Position numbers and translations under genes: made by a program. DNA of 10,838 nt from DASRCB01 sp035653295. Its GTDB lineage: Bacteria > Acidobacteriota > Terriglobia > Bryobacterales > Bryobacteraceae. The DNA is taken from NCBI GenBank assembly GCA_035653295.1, contig DASRCB010000433.1, forward strand, positions 1-10,838, written 5' to 3'. Under the pieces are notes generated by a model. That model made no database searches. It saw nothing but the letters and a program-made list of their open reading frames with translations, and had not been told where the DNA came from. Positions 1 to 6,089 of this stretch are shown here, piece by piece. The number at the start of each line of letters is the position of its first letter. The stretch's first letter is position 1.

Positions 1-858
1 GAGGAGGCCGACGATGAGACCGAGGGCGAGCCAGAGCCAGCTATGATGGCCTGATGTTTTTGTCGCTTGCGCGACCGTCCTCGGCGCTCCGCTTGCCTCG
101 CGTGCAGGCCTAAGGCCCGCACCACAAACGAGGATGGCGGAGACGTTGTCTTTGCCGCGCTTCGTCGCCGCGGAGATCAGTTCGTGCACGGCTGTGTCGC
201 GATCGCCCGCGTTGCGCTCAACGATGGCCAGAATCTCTTTGGAGGAGATGGCGTCACTGAGGCCGTCGCTGCACAGCAGCAGGGTCATATCCGGCTCGAA
301 CGGAAACTCGCGGATCTCGATGAACTCGTCGTCGTCGGGGGTGTGCTCCTCGGAGCCGACATCACGGTAGACCTCATTGCGGCGCGGGTGGCTCATGGCT
401 TCGGCTTCGGTCAACTCGCCCCGGTCCTCGCGCTCGCCCACGGGCGAATGGTCGTGGGTGATCTTCTCGATCCTGCCGCGCTGAATGCGGTACAGGCGAG
501 AATCGCCGACATGGCCCGCGGTTACGCGCCCATCCTCGATAGCGGCGATGGTGAGCACGCAGGCCATGCCCTTCCACTCCGGCCGGGCCTGCGCGGTTTC
601 GTAGATGGCGTTGTTGGCCAGGGCAATAGCCTCGCGCACCCGCTGCTCGACGGTTCCGGTCTGGCGCTCGAGGCGGGCGCGGATGTGCTGGAGCGCGATG
701 TCTGCCGCGTGCTCGCCGGCTTCGTGCCCGCCCATGCCATCGATGACGACAAAGAAGCCGCGGGCGTCATCAGCCCAGACGCGATCCTCGTTGTTTCCGC
801 GGACGAGGCCCTGATCGGTCGAGGCGGCCGAGAAATATCGCGGCGCTGCGGGTGTCAT
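1..858 (-). CDS. Membrane-anchored PP2C-family Ser/Thr protein phosphatase (3' end beyond window)
   Basis: Predicted metal-dependent (Mn/Mg) phosphatase that removes phosphate from Ser/Thr of proteins, normally opposing a Ser/Thr kinase. The reading frame is open for 286 residues and leaves the left edge, so the C-terminus is missing. PP2C motifs are all visible in order: DQGLVRGNNEDR (15-26), VVIDGMGGHEAG (37-48) with metal ligand D40, GHVGDSRLYR (115-124) with D119, CSDGLSD (196-202) with D198, and GKDNVS (235-240). After the catalytic domain ends near residue 246 comes a roughly 25-residue Ala/Arg-rich linker and then a hydrophobic segment from W274 that is a membrane helix cut by the edge. 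This layout resembles mycobacterial PstP. The ATG at 858-856 is preceded by AGAGGA at good spacing and lies 2 bp after the microprotein stop, so it is in one operon with the FHA gene. The family call is near certain; the substrate is unknown. Confidence 0.95.
   Translation of the reverse strand, partial: MTPAAPRYFSAASTDQGLVRGNNEDRVWADDARGFFVVIDGMGGHEAGEHAADIALQHIRARLERQTGTVEQRVREAIALANNAIYETAQARPEWKGMACVLTIAAIEDGRVTAGHVGDSRLYRIQRGRIEKITHDHSPVGEREDRGELTEAEAMSHPRRNEVYRDVGSEEHTPDDDEFIEIREFPFEPDMTLLLCSDGLSDAISSKEILAIVERNAGDRDTAVHELISAATKRGKDNVSAILVCGAGLRPAREASGAPRTVAQATKTSGHHSWLWLALGLIVGLL
62..122. repeat. REP-like palindromic stretch inside the PP2C linker
   Basis: Two nested palindromes lie here. 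GTCGC/GCGAC (62-66 and 71-75) is separated by TTGC. The second is GTGC-a-GGCC (102-110), loop TAA, then GGCC-c-GCAC (114-122), with one mismatch. Between them the related words GCAAGCG and GGCAAGCGG recur on the minus strand. The stretch encodes only the low-complexity linker between the phosphatase domain and the membrane helix. Its look, an imperfect hairpin pair in GC-rich sequence, is that of a dispersed REP-type element inserted in frame. Copy number elsewhere cannot be judged from this window. Confidence 0.35.
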
Positions 859-860
859 GC

Positions 861-953
861 TCAGGTCCTCTTACGTGCGGCGGCCGCGGCGGCGATGGTG
901 AAAATCGCGAGCAGCACGAGAAAGGCGATTCGCGCGGTGTGAAGCCCGGTCAT
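861..953 (-). CDS. 30-residue single-span membrane microprotein, FhaB-anchor-like
   Basis: A short reading frame sits exactly between the FHA and PP2C genes. Its ATG (953-951) overlaps the FHA stop as ATGA, and its TGA (863-861) is followed after 2 bp by the PP2C ATG, so all three genes look translationally coupled. The product begins MTGLHTARIAF, continues with a hydrophobic core of about 18 residues (10-26: Ala, Phe, Leu, Val, Ile) and ends in the basic tail RKRT. That is a single membrane helix with a positive end. By position and sequence style it recalls the N-terminal membrane anchor of actinobacterial FhaB, which begins MQGL followed by a similar helix, but there is no FHA domain after it. 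It could be a reduced FhaB or an unrelated helper. The coupling makes translation plausible; the function is unknown. Confidence 0.65.
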   Translation of the reverse strand: MTGLHTARIAFLVLLAIFTIAAAAAARKRT

Positions 954-1816
954 GCCTTCGCCGCTTTGAACTCCAGCGAGAGCACGCCCGCCAGTCCGAT
1001 GCTGGCCTTGCCCGGCAGCGGGACCTCCAGATTTTTGTCCACGTCGGCGCCGTTCACCTGCTCGATGCTGCCGGGCACGCGCTTGCCGTTAACGGTGGTG
1101 CCGAGCGTGCTCAGGTCCTTGATGAAGAACTCGCCGGTAGTGGCATCGCGCCGGATTTGCAGGTGCTCGCGCGAGACGTCCTTCTTCGCCTTGAGCTTCA
1201 CGTCCACCCACCGGTCAGCGGCTCCGCGTCCGATTTTGATCAGGTCTTTCGTCATTTGGTAGGAGTGCGCGCCGGTATCATCTTCCCATTCGATACTGGC
1301 GTGTACGATCCCCGCGGAAGCTCGCGCATCGAGCGTGCCGCTGCGCTGAGTGGCGGTGGTGATGGTTTGGCCATCGGCGCTGCGGCGCGTGACGCGCTCG
1401 GTGAGTGTGCCGACGCGATCGTCGGAGGATGCCTCGGACGGGAAGGTGGAGTGGATGATGAGCGGATTCTCGCGCGCATCATCGTCGGTGTTCTCGTGGA
1501 ACTCCACGGTGAAATCGCCCAGGGCTTCGTATTTCTTTTTGCGATGCTTCGCGCCGCCGAGCGGGAGCTTCAGTTTGGAGGGTTCGGCCGACTTGTTGAG
1601 CTCCGCGAGCTTCTCCTCGAGGGCGCGGACGGCCTCGTCGCGCATGCGCTGCTCCAGCGGGCGCAGCCGATCGAGATCCTCGCCGTACAGAAAGACCTGG
1701 TAGACGCTGGGTACGAGATTGCTGTAGAAGCTGGGGCACATGCCGGCCTGCATTTCCTCGAGGATGAGGTGGATGATGTCCTCGGGGGTGACCTGAGCCG
1801 CCTCCTGCTGGCGCAT
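950..1816 (-). CDS. FHA-domain protein with FhaA/DUF3662-like N-terminus
   Basis: A 288-residue protein without signal peptide or membrane segment, so cytoplasmic. The C-terminal part (about 175-286) is an FHA phosphothreonine-binding domain: IGRG (196-199), VSREH with S215 and H218, LSTLGTTVNG (235-244). The N-terminal part (about 10-125), with TPEDIIHLILEEM, LVPSVYQVFLYGEDLDRL, a charged helix to about residue 75 and DFTVEFHENTDDD, matches the pattern of the DUF3662 domain of FhaA, which precedes FHA through a flexible linker. The Thr/Ser-rich linker (133-165) is a plausible kinase target. ATG 1816 is the first possible start, because an in-frame TAA lies 12 bp upstream. There is no clear ribosome-binding site. 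Expected role: a reader of Thr phosphorylation that recruits partners, with the coupled PP2C removing the mark. The kinase is not in the window. Confidence 0.88.
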   Translation of the reverse strand: MRQQEAAQVTPEDIIHLILEEMQAGMCPSFYSNLVPSVYQVFLYGEDLDRLRPLEQRMRDEAVRALEEKLAELNKSAEPSKLKLPLGGAKHRKKKYEALGDFTVEFHENTDDDARENPLIIHSTFPSEASSDDRVGTLTERVTRRSADGQTITTATQRSGTLDARASAGIVHASIEWEDDTGAHSYQMTKDLIKIGRGAADRWVDVKLKAKKDVSREHLQIRRDATTGEFFIKDLSTLGTTVNGKRVPGSIEQVNGADVDKNLEVPLPGKASIGLAGVLSLEFKAAKA

Positions 1817-2687
1817 ATAGAACCATTATCGGGGGAGAGCCTGGGCCGTGGCCCGTCGCCTGTGGCCCGTGGTCCGTGGCCCGAAAACCCGTGGTCCGTG
1901 GCCTGTGGCCCGTGGTCCGTGGTCCGTGGCCCGTGGCGCGTGGTCCGTGGTCGGAAAGAACGGGGTCCGGGAACCGGGGCCCGGGGTCCGAAAGAACGGG
2001 GTCAGGGCTCAGGGGACAGGGGTCAGCTGTGTGCTGGGCCGGTACGCCGTCGTTCGGATGTAGTTCGGGTGTGCTGGGCGTAAGGGCCATCGCTTCGCGA
2101 TGGTGGTCCGCTGTGTGCTGGGCCGGTACTCCGTCGTTGGGTTCGATTTCCGGTGTGCTGTCAATTGGTTGCGGGTCGGGCGGGTGGTGTTCGTTTGTGG
2201 GATTAGGTTCGTTTGGCACGTTTTCCGGGTTGTAGTCCATGAGGGTTTTGTATGCCCGGGACATTTGGCGCTCGTAGCGGGATTCGTAGCGGCTTAGGAG
2301 CTCGAGGGCTCTTGTGAAGTCGGCCATGGCGCGGAAGGAGCGGTAGGTCTTTTCGTCGGGTGGGAGATGGCAGGGGCCCATAAGGCCGGCTTCGTATTTG
2401 TAGGCCGTTTTCTCGAGCGCCCACACGCGGCGGATGCGCCAGGCGCAGGCGGCGATCGATTCGACCTGGAGGCGTTGGAAAGGCGTGGACGGGCGGAATT
2501 CGTCGTCCAGTTCGTTGGAGAGCTGGAGGAAGCGCTCGGCCGGCTCGGTCGGGAGGACGATGATTTCGCTCAGCAGGCCGTGTTTTACGGCGTTGCGGCA
2601 GGAGCGCAGTTTGCCCTCGGGGGTTTTTGGGCCGCGAGACTTGGCGCCATTTTCGCGCGAGGCGCGGATACGACGTTCGGAAGACAT
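1479..2687 (-). CDS. Hypothetical protein with GPKTPEGK signature and repeat-expanded tail
   Basis: The core (residues 1-152) opens with SSERRIRAS, ENGAKSRGPKTPEGK (12-26) and RNAVKHGLL (31-39). This signature belongs to a hypothetical family I recognise as abundant in Acidobacteriota and some other phyla but whose function I do not know. The rest of the core is helical and charged, ending in ELLSRYESRYERQMSRAY. ATG 2687 is chosen because GGAGG lies 10 bp upstream; the in-frame ATG 2711 has no such site. From about residue 153 the sequence is Pro/Asp/His-rich repeat (two NDGVPAQHTAD copies, two PDPVLSD copies, then GPRTTGHRPRTTG heptamer translation). The frame then runs 338 bp into the FHA gene in another phase before stopping at 1479. 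That last stretch of about 112 residues is only a shadow of the FHA gene, so the native stop has probably been lost by slippage in the repeats. The N-terminal part is sure; the 3' end is doubtful. Confidence 0.6.
   Translation of the reverse strand: MSSERRIRASRENGAKSRGPKTPEGKLRSCRNAVKHGLLSEIIVLPTEPAERFLQLSNELDDEFRPSTPFQRLQVESIAACAWRIRRVWALEKTAYKYEAGLMGPCHLPPDEKTYRSFRAMADFTRALELLSRYESRYERQMSRAYKTLMDYNPENVPNEPNPTNEHHPPDPQPIDSTPEIEPNDGVPAQHTADHHREAMALTPSTPELHPNDGVPAQHTADPCPLSPDPVLSDPGPRFPDPVLSDHGPRATGHGPRTTGHRPRTTGFRATDHGPQATGHGPGSPPIMVLYAPAGGGSGHPRGHHPPHPRGNAGRHVPQLLQQSRTQRLPGLSVRRGSRSAAPAGAAHARRGRPRPRGEARGAQQVGRTLQTEAPARRREASQKEIRSPGRFHRGVPREHRR
1823..1830 (-). promoter_or_regulatory. Candidate -10 element close to FHA start
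   Basis: The minus strand reads GATAATGG, ending 6 bp before the FHA ATG. GATAAT differs by one base from the sigma70 -10 consensus and lies 8 bp from the start codon, so transcription would begin at or next to the ATG (leaderless). No -35 hexamer is recognisable; the corresponding position falls within the heptamer repeats. Similar elements followed by GG precede the genes starting at 2857 and 7307. Confidence 0.35.
1846..1951 (+). repeat. Heptanucleotide tandem array (CCGTGGY)n
   Basis: Fourteen near-identical heptamers of the form CCGTGGC/CCGTGGT run head to tail. There are five from 1846, an 8-base interruption at 1881-1888, and nine from 1889 to 1951. A few units carry one change (ctgtggc, gcgtggt, ccgtcgc). 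The array lies inside the open frame of the minus-strand hypothetical gene and ends 30 bp from the FHA start codon. As 7 is not a multiple of 3, each gain or loss of a unit would change the reading frame. It resembles the STRR heptamer repeats described in cyanobacteria in form only. Confidence 0.92.
1949..2020 (+). repeat. Two copies of a 36-bp tandem repeat
   Basis: Copies at 1949-1984 and 1985-2020 differ at about seven positions. Both begin GGTCnGAAAGAACGGGGTC. On the minus strand each encodes a 12-residue unit, PDPVLSDPGPRF and PDPVLSDHGPRA, so the frame of the overlapping hypothetical gene is kept. The array abuts the heptamers directly and appears to be part of the same expansion. Confidence 0.85.
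2027..2160 (+). repeat. 84-bp-period direct repeat with central hairpin
   Basis: Two 50-bp copies, 2027-2076 and 2111-2160, start 84 bp apart, both beginning CTGTGTGCTGGGCCGGTAC and ending GGTGTGCTG. The word GTGTGCTG appears four times at 40/44/40-bp spacing, so the unit itself is a doublet. The period equals 28 codons and encodes TPE(I/L)xPNDGVPAQHTAD on the minus strand. Between the copies is a perfect hairpin, CCATCGC (2087-2093), loop TTC, GCGATGG (2097-2103). Confidence 0.85.
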
Positions 2688-2827
2688 GGGAGACTTCCCT
2701 CCTGGCCGCATCTTCGCGCGGCCGGCGGGCCGTTCCTGAGGGCTTCGGCGCTAACTGCTTGAAATCGTTGTGTCGATTTTCCGCGAACCTGTGTCACCGC
2801 AGGTCAGCGCCGTGGCGACTCACAGAG

Positions 2828-2866
2828 GGACGCGCATAGAATGGTTCTTCCATCCTATGCGCGTCC
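2828..2866 (+). promoter_or_regulatory. 39-bp inverted repeat over the alpha-galactosidase start codon
   Basis: Left arm GGACGCGCATAG-a-ATGG (2828-2844), loop TTCTT (2845-2849), right arm CCAT-c-CTATGCGCGTCC (2850-2866). Sixteen of 17 positions pair, with a single A/C mismatch. The ATG at 2857-2859 lies in the right arm. In RNA this would form a very stable hairpin that hides the start codon. As DNA it could be an operator, since a -10-like hexamer TAGAAT is in the left arm. It is not followed by a T-run, so it is not a terminator for this strand. Confidence 0.8.
2837..2844 (+). promoter_or_regulatory. Candidate -10 element for alpha-galactosidase
   Basis: TAGAATGG: the hexamer TAGAAT (one change from TATAAT) ends 14 bp before ATG 2857, with GG directly after it as at the FHA and acyltransferase genes. 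No good -35 is visible. If used, the message would start only a few bases before the ATG and most of the inverted repeat would not be transcribed. Confidence 0.3.
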
Positions 2867-5031
2867 GTTATATTGTTCCTGCGTTGCTCTGTGTTTGCGC
2901 CTTCGCCGCAGAACCGATTCGTTTCCTGCCGGAGAAGAAGCTGTTCATCATCGATGCCGGGCCGGTTACGTGGGTAGCCGGCATCAACGAGCGCAACGAG
3001 CTCCAGCATGTCTACTGGGGCGGACGGGTCACCCGCGATGCCGACTGGAACGCGGTTCATTCCCTCCCGGAATGGGCATCGTTCGATCTGACCACCACGA
3101 CCACGCCGCAGGAGTATCCCGGGCAGGGCGCGGGTCTTTTCACCGAGCCGTGCCTCAAGATCACGATGCAGGACGGCAATCGCGATCTGGTGCTGCATTA
3201 CGCCTCCCACAAAATCGCCGGCAACACGCTCACGATTACGTTGAAGGACATCAGTAATAACGTATTCGCGGATGTCAGTTACACCGCGTATCCGGACAGC
3301 GGTATCATTCGGCGCGCGACGCTCATTCGCAACAACACGAACCAGCCGCTTGTGATCGAGAATGCGCAATCGGGCGTCTGGTACGTTCCGCAGGGGACCG
3401 GTTACCGGCTCAGTTACCTCGCGGGCAGATGGGCGGGCGAGACGCAACTGCAGCATGAGCCGGTGAACCCCGGCCTGAAGGTGATCGAGAGCCGGCGCGG
3501 CGCAACCAGCGCTCAGGCGAATCCATGGTTTGCGCTGGATCGCGACGCGAGCGAAGAGCACGGCCGCGTCTGGTTCGGCGCGCTCGGCTGGAGCGGAAGC
3601 TGGAGGATCAGCATCGAGGAAACGCCGCTGCACCAGGTTCGCGTCACCGGTGGATTCAACCCCTTCGACTTCGGATATCGGCTGAAGCCTGGCGAATCGC
3701 TGGAAACGCCGGGTTTCTATGGCGGCTACACCGAGGGCGGATTCGGCGAAGCGTCTCGCGTTCTCCATCGCTTCGAACGTGCACAGATCCTGCCGGAACG
3801 GTCGCGCAGCCGCCCGCGTCCGGTGCTTTACAACTCCTGGGAGGCGACCACCTTCAACGTAGATGAAGCCGGGCAGCGCGCTCTGGCCGAGAAAGCCGCG
3901 AGCATCGGCGTCGAGCGCTTCGTTATGGATGACGGCTGGTTCGGCGCGCGCGACAATGATCGCGCCGGCCTCGGCGACTGGGTGGTGAACCCGCGCAAGT
4001 TTCCCAACGGTCTCAAGCCGCTCATCGATGCCGTACACCACTCAGGCATGGATTTCGGCCTGTGGGTCGAGCCTGAAATGGTGAACCCGAACAGCGACCT
4101 GTACCGCGCGCATCCTGACTGGGTGATCAACTTCGCCGGCAGACCGCGGACGGAAGGGCGCCATCAGCTGGTGCTGAACCTAGCGCGCGACGACGTGAAG
4201 GAGCACATCTTCGGTGTGCTCGACCGTCTGGTGACGGATAACGACATCGCCTTTCTGAAATGGGACATGAATCGCAACTTTTCCGAGCCAGGCTGGCCGG
4301 AAGCTGCCCCGGAAGATCAGAAGAAGATCTGGGTGGCGTACACGCGCAACCTGTACGACATCATTGACCGGCTCCGTGAGCGCCATCCGAAGCTGGAGAT
4401 CGAATCCTGCTCCGGCGGCGGCGGGCGCGTGGATCTGGGTATGCTGCAGCGCGTGGATGAGGTCTGGACTTCCGATAACACCGAAGCATTCGACCGGCTG
4501 AGCATCCAGAACGGCTTCACCCACGCTTACACGCCGCAGGTAATGATGGCGTGGGTCACGGACGTGCCGAACATGAACGGCCGCAGCACATCGCTGAAAT
4601 ATCGCTTTCTGGTGGCGATGAACGGATCGCTGGGCATCGGCGCGAACCTGAATCACTGGAGCAATGAGGATTTCGCCCTGGCCAGGAACATGGTCGCGCT
4701 GTACAAGTCGATCCGCACAACGGTGCAGCAGGGACGGCTGTACCGGCTGATCATGCCGCCGGCCGACGTCGTGGCGAGCGAGTACGTATCGGATGACGGC
4801 GCGCAAGCCGTGTTTTTTGCGTTCCGCCACTCGCAGCAGCTGGGTGAGCCGGCGGCCGCGATTTGCCTCCGCGGCCTCGACCCGAATGCGACCTATCGGC
4901 TGCGCCGGGTGGATGGACTGCTGCTGGACCGCGGCGACGAGCTGAGCGGATCGTATCTGATGAACCAGGGGCTGCGCTTCAATCTCTCGGGCGATTTCGC
5001 CGGCAGCGCCGTCGTGCTGGAGCGGGAATAA
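2857..5031 (+). CDS. Exported GH36 alpha-galactosidase
   Basis: Hydrolyses terminal alpha-1,6-galactosides (melibiose, raffinose-family sugars, galactomannan side chains) with retention. It has 724 residues, the usual length of bacterial GH36 enzymes. Residues 1-18 (MRVRYIVPALLCVCAFAA) form a signal peptide with likely cleavage before E19, so it acts outside the cytoplasm. An N-terminal beta-sandwich is followed by the TIM barrel: MDDGWF with D358/D359, GDWVVNPRKFPNGL, GLWVEPEM, LKWDMNR with nucleophile D470, ESCSGGGGRVDLG (516-528) and WTSDNTEAFDR with acid/base D540. A beta domain closes the C-terminus. Catalytic assignments are by family motif. The start at 2857 is chosen for the signal peptide. 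The frame is open upstream to GTG 2770, and GTG 2812 is an alternative. No clear Shine-Dalgarno precedes 2857, and the ATG is in an inverted repeat. No galactose transporter or regulator is adjacent. Confidence 0.94.
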   Translation: MRVRYIVPALLCVCAFAAEPIRFLPEKKLFIIDAGPVTWVAGINERNELQHVYWGGRVTRDADWNAVHSLPEWASFDLTTTTTPQEYPGQGAGLFTEPCLKITMQDGNRDLVLHYASHKIAGNTLTITLKDISNNVFADVSYTAYPDSGIIRRATLIRNNTNQPLVIENAQSGVWYVPQGTGYRLSYLAGRWAGETQLQHEPVNPGLKVIESRRGATSAQANPWFALDRDASEEHGRVWFGALGWSGSWRISIEETPLHQVRVTGGFNPFDFGYRLKPGESLETPGFYGGYTEGGFGEASRVLHRFERAQILPERSRSRPRPVLYNSWEATTFNVDEAGQRALAEKAASIGVERFVMDDGWFGARDNDRAGLGDWVVNPRKFPNGLKPLIDAVHHSGMDFGLWVEPEMVNPNSDLYRAHPDWVINFAGRPRTEGRHQLVLNLARDDVKEHIFGVLDRLVTDNDIAFLKWDMNRNFSEPGWPEAAPEDQKKIWVAYTRNLYDIIDRLRERHPKLEIESCSGGGGRVDLGMLQRVDEVWTSDNTEAFDRLSIQNGFTHAYTPQVMMAWVTDVPNMNGRSTSLKYRFLVAMNGSLGIGANLNHWSNEDFALARNMVALYKSIRTTVQQGRLYRLIMPPADVVASEYVSDDGAQAVFFAFRHSQQLGEPAAAICLRGLDPNATYRLRRVDGLLLDRGDELSGSYLMNQGLRFNLSGDFAGSAVVLERE

Positions 5032-5036
5032 GGGGC

Positions 5037-6089
5037 TCAGGCCGAAACGGGCCGTGGCGTTGCAACTCCGAGCCGGGCGGCGGCGGACTGTAGTTTTTGC
5101 CAAACACCCGGGGTCAACGGAATGCCCTGCGCGCGCCGCGCTTGTTCCATCCGCCATTCCGGATCGCCGGCCACAAGCACCTCATCGAACCCCGCGGCGG
5201 GTTGGGACGATTTGATGCTGTCCACCAGCGCGCGCATACGCGCGACGAACTGATCGAGCGGCATGAAGCGGCTCACGTCAACGGCGAGGAACATCTGGCT
5301 GATGCGCCGCGGCTGACCGCCTTCGAACAGGTCGCCGACGTCGGTTGTCATGGCGCCGCCGCCGAGGACGCCGCAGAGGATCTCGGCCATCAGCGCCAGG
5401 CCACTGCCTTTGTATCCGCCCAGCGGCATGAGCAGCCCTTGCAGCGCGGTTTGCGTGTTCGTCGTCGGCCGGCCTTCCTTATCCATGGCCCATCCCGCCG
5501 GAATCTCCGCCTGGCCCTTGTTGGCGGCGCCGATGATCTTTCCGAAAGCCACGGTGGTGGTGGCCATGTCCAGATGCCACGTGTTGGGGCCCGGCACGCA
5601 CATGGAAATGGGATTCGTGCCGACGCGCGGCTGGCGGCCCTGCCATGGCGCGACACGCGCGCCGGCATTGCACATACTGATGCCGAGGCAGCCAGCCGCG
5701 GCGATGCGCGCGGTCCAGAAACCCGCGGCGCCGTAGTGGTTGGAGTCGCGCGCGACTACCAGCGCGATACCGTGCGCGCGGGCCAGCCGCAGCGCATGAT
5801 CGCAGCAAACCGCCGCCGCGCCCTGGCCGATACCGTTCTGTCCATCGAAGAGCATACACGCGCCGGATTCGGATCGGACGGCGCCTCGCGTGACCGGATC
5901 CATGCGCCCCTGCGCGATCTGGTCGAGATAAAAAGGCAACTGCTGAAGGCCGTGGGAATCGACGCCGCGCAGGTTGGCCGCGACCAGCGATTCGGCCGTC
6001 AGCTGCGCGAGGTCGGGTGGAACTCCGGCGGCCACGGCGAGCCGCGCGGCAAAGTCGATGAGGTCAGGGGCGTGAAAAAGCTGCGCCAC
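5037..6089 (-). CDS. Ldh2-family malate/L-lactate-type dehydrogenase
   Basis: A cytoplasmic NAD(P)-dependent oxidoreductase of the Ldh2/MdH fold (YlbC, sulfolactate and ureidoglycolate dehydrogenase relatives), which oxidises 2-hydroxy acids to 2-oxo acids. It has 350 residues, a typical length. Family motifs: RGVDSHGL (41-48, H46), ARDSNHYGAAGFW (113-125) with probable catalytic H118, GTNPIS (157-162), LDMATTTVAFGKI (173-185), and GGYKGSGLALM (224-234) with K227. The start is GTG 6089, directly after the TAG of the upstream acyltransferase gene (no gap), so the two are co-transcribed and probably translationally coupled. The next in-frame Met is far inside the fold. The substrate cannot be read from the sequence. 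The 3' end lies 5 bp from the stop of the convergent alpha-galactosidase gene. Confidence 0.9.
   Translation of the reverse strand: MAQLFHAPDLIDFAARLAVAAGVPPDLAQLTAESLVAANLRGVDSHGLQQLPFYLDQIAQGRMDPVTRGAVRSESGACMLFDGQNGIGQGAAAVCCDHALRLARAHGIALVVARDSNHYGAAGFWTARIAAAGCLGISMCNAGARVAPWQGRQPRVGTNPISMCVPGPNTWHLDMATTTVAFGKIIGAANKGQAEIPAGWAMDKEGRPTTNTQTALQGLLMPLGGYKGSGLALMAEILCGVLGGGAMTTDVGDLFEGGQPRRISQMFLAVDVSRFMPLDQFVARMRALVDSIKSSQPAAGFDEVLVAGDPEWRMEQARRAQGIPLTPGVWQKLQSAAARLGVATPRPVSA

Noticed and set aside
1..54. Plus-strand acidic tail (EEADDETEGEPEPAMMA then stop) as the end of a gene entering from the left
   Set aside because: The minus strand of the same bases continues the PP2C frame into a convincing membrane helix, which explains the sequence better.
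67..942. 291-codon plus-strand open frame
   Set aside because: It lies antisense to the PP2C and microprotein genes; the product shows no family features and follows from GC-rich codon use.
1846..2160. CRISPR array
   Set aside because: Units are 7, 36 and 84 bp with no unique spacers of even length, and they form coding tandem repeats.
2841..3257. Plus-strand frame starting at ATG 2841
   Set aside because: It is out of phase with the alpha-galactosidase, and its product is basic and without a family signature.
2794..4041. 415-codon minus-strand open frame
   Set aside because: Antisense to the alpha-galactosidase, whose motifs are complete; the composition is that of a shadow.
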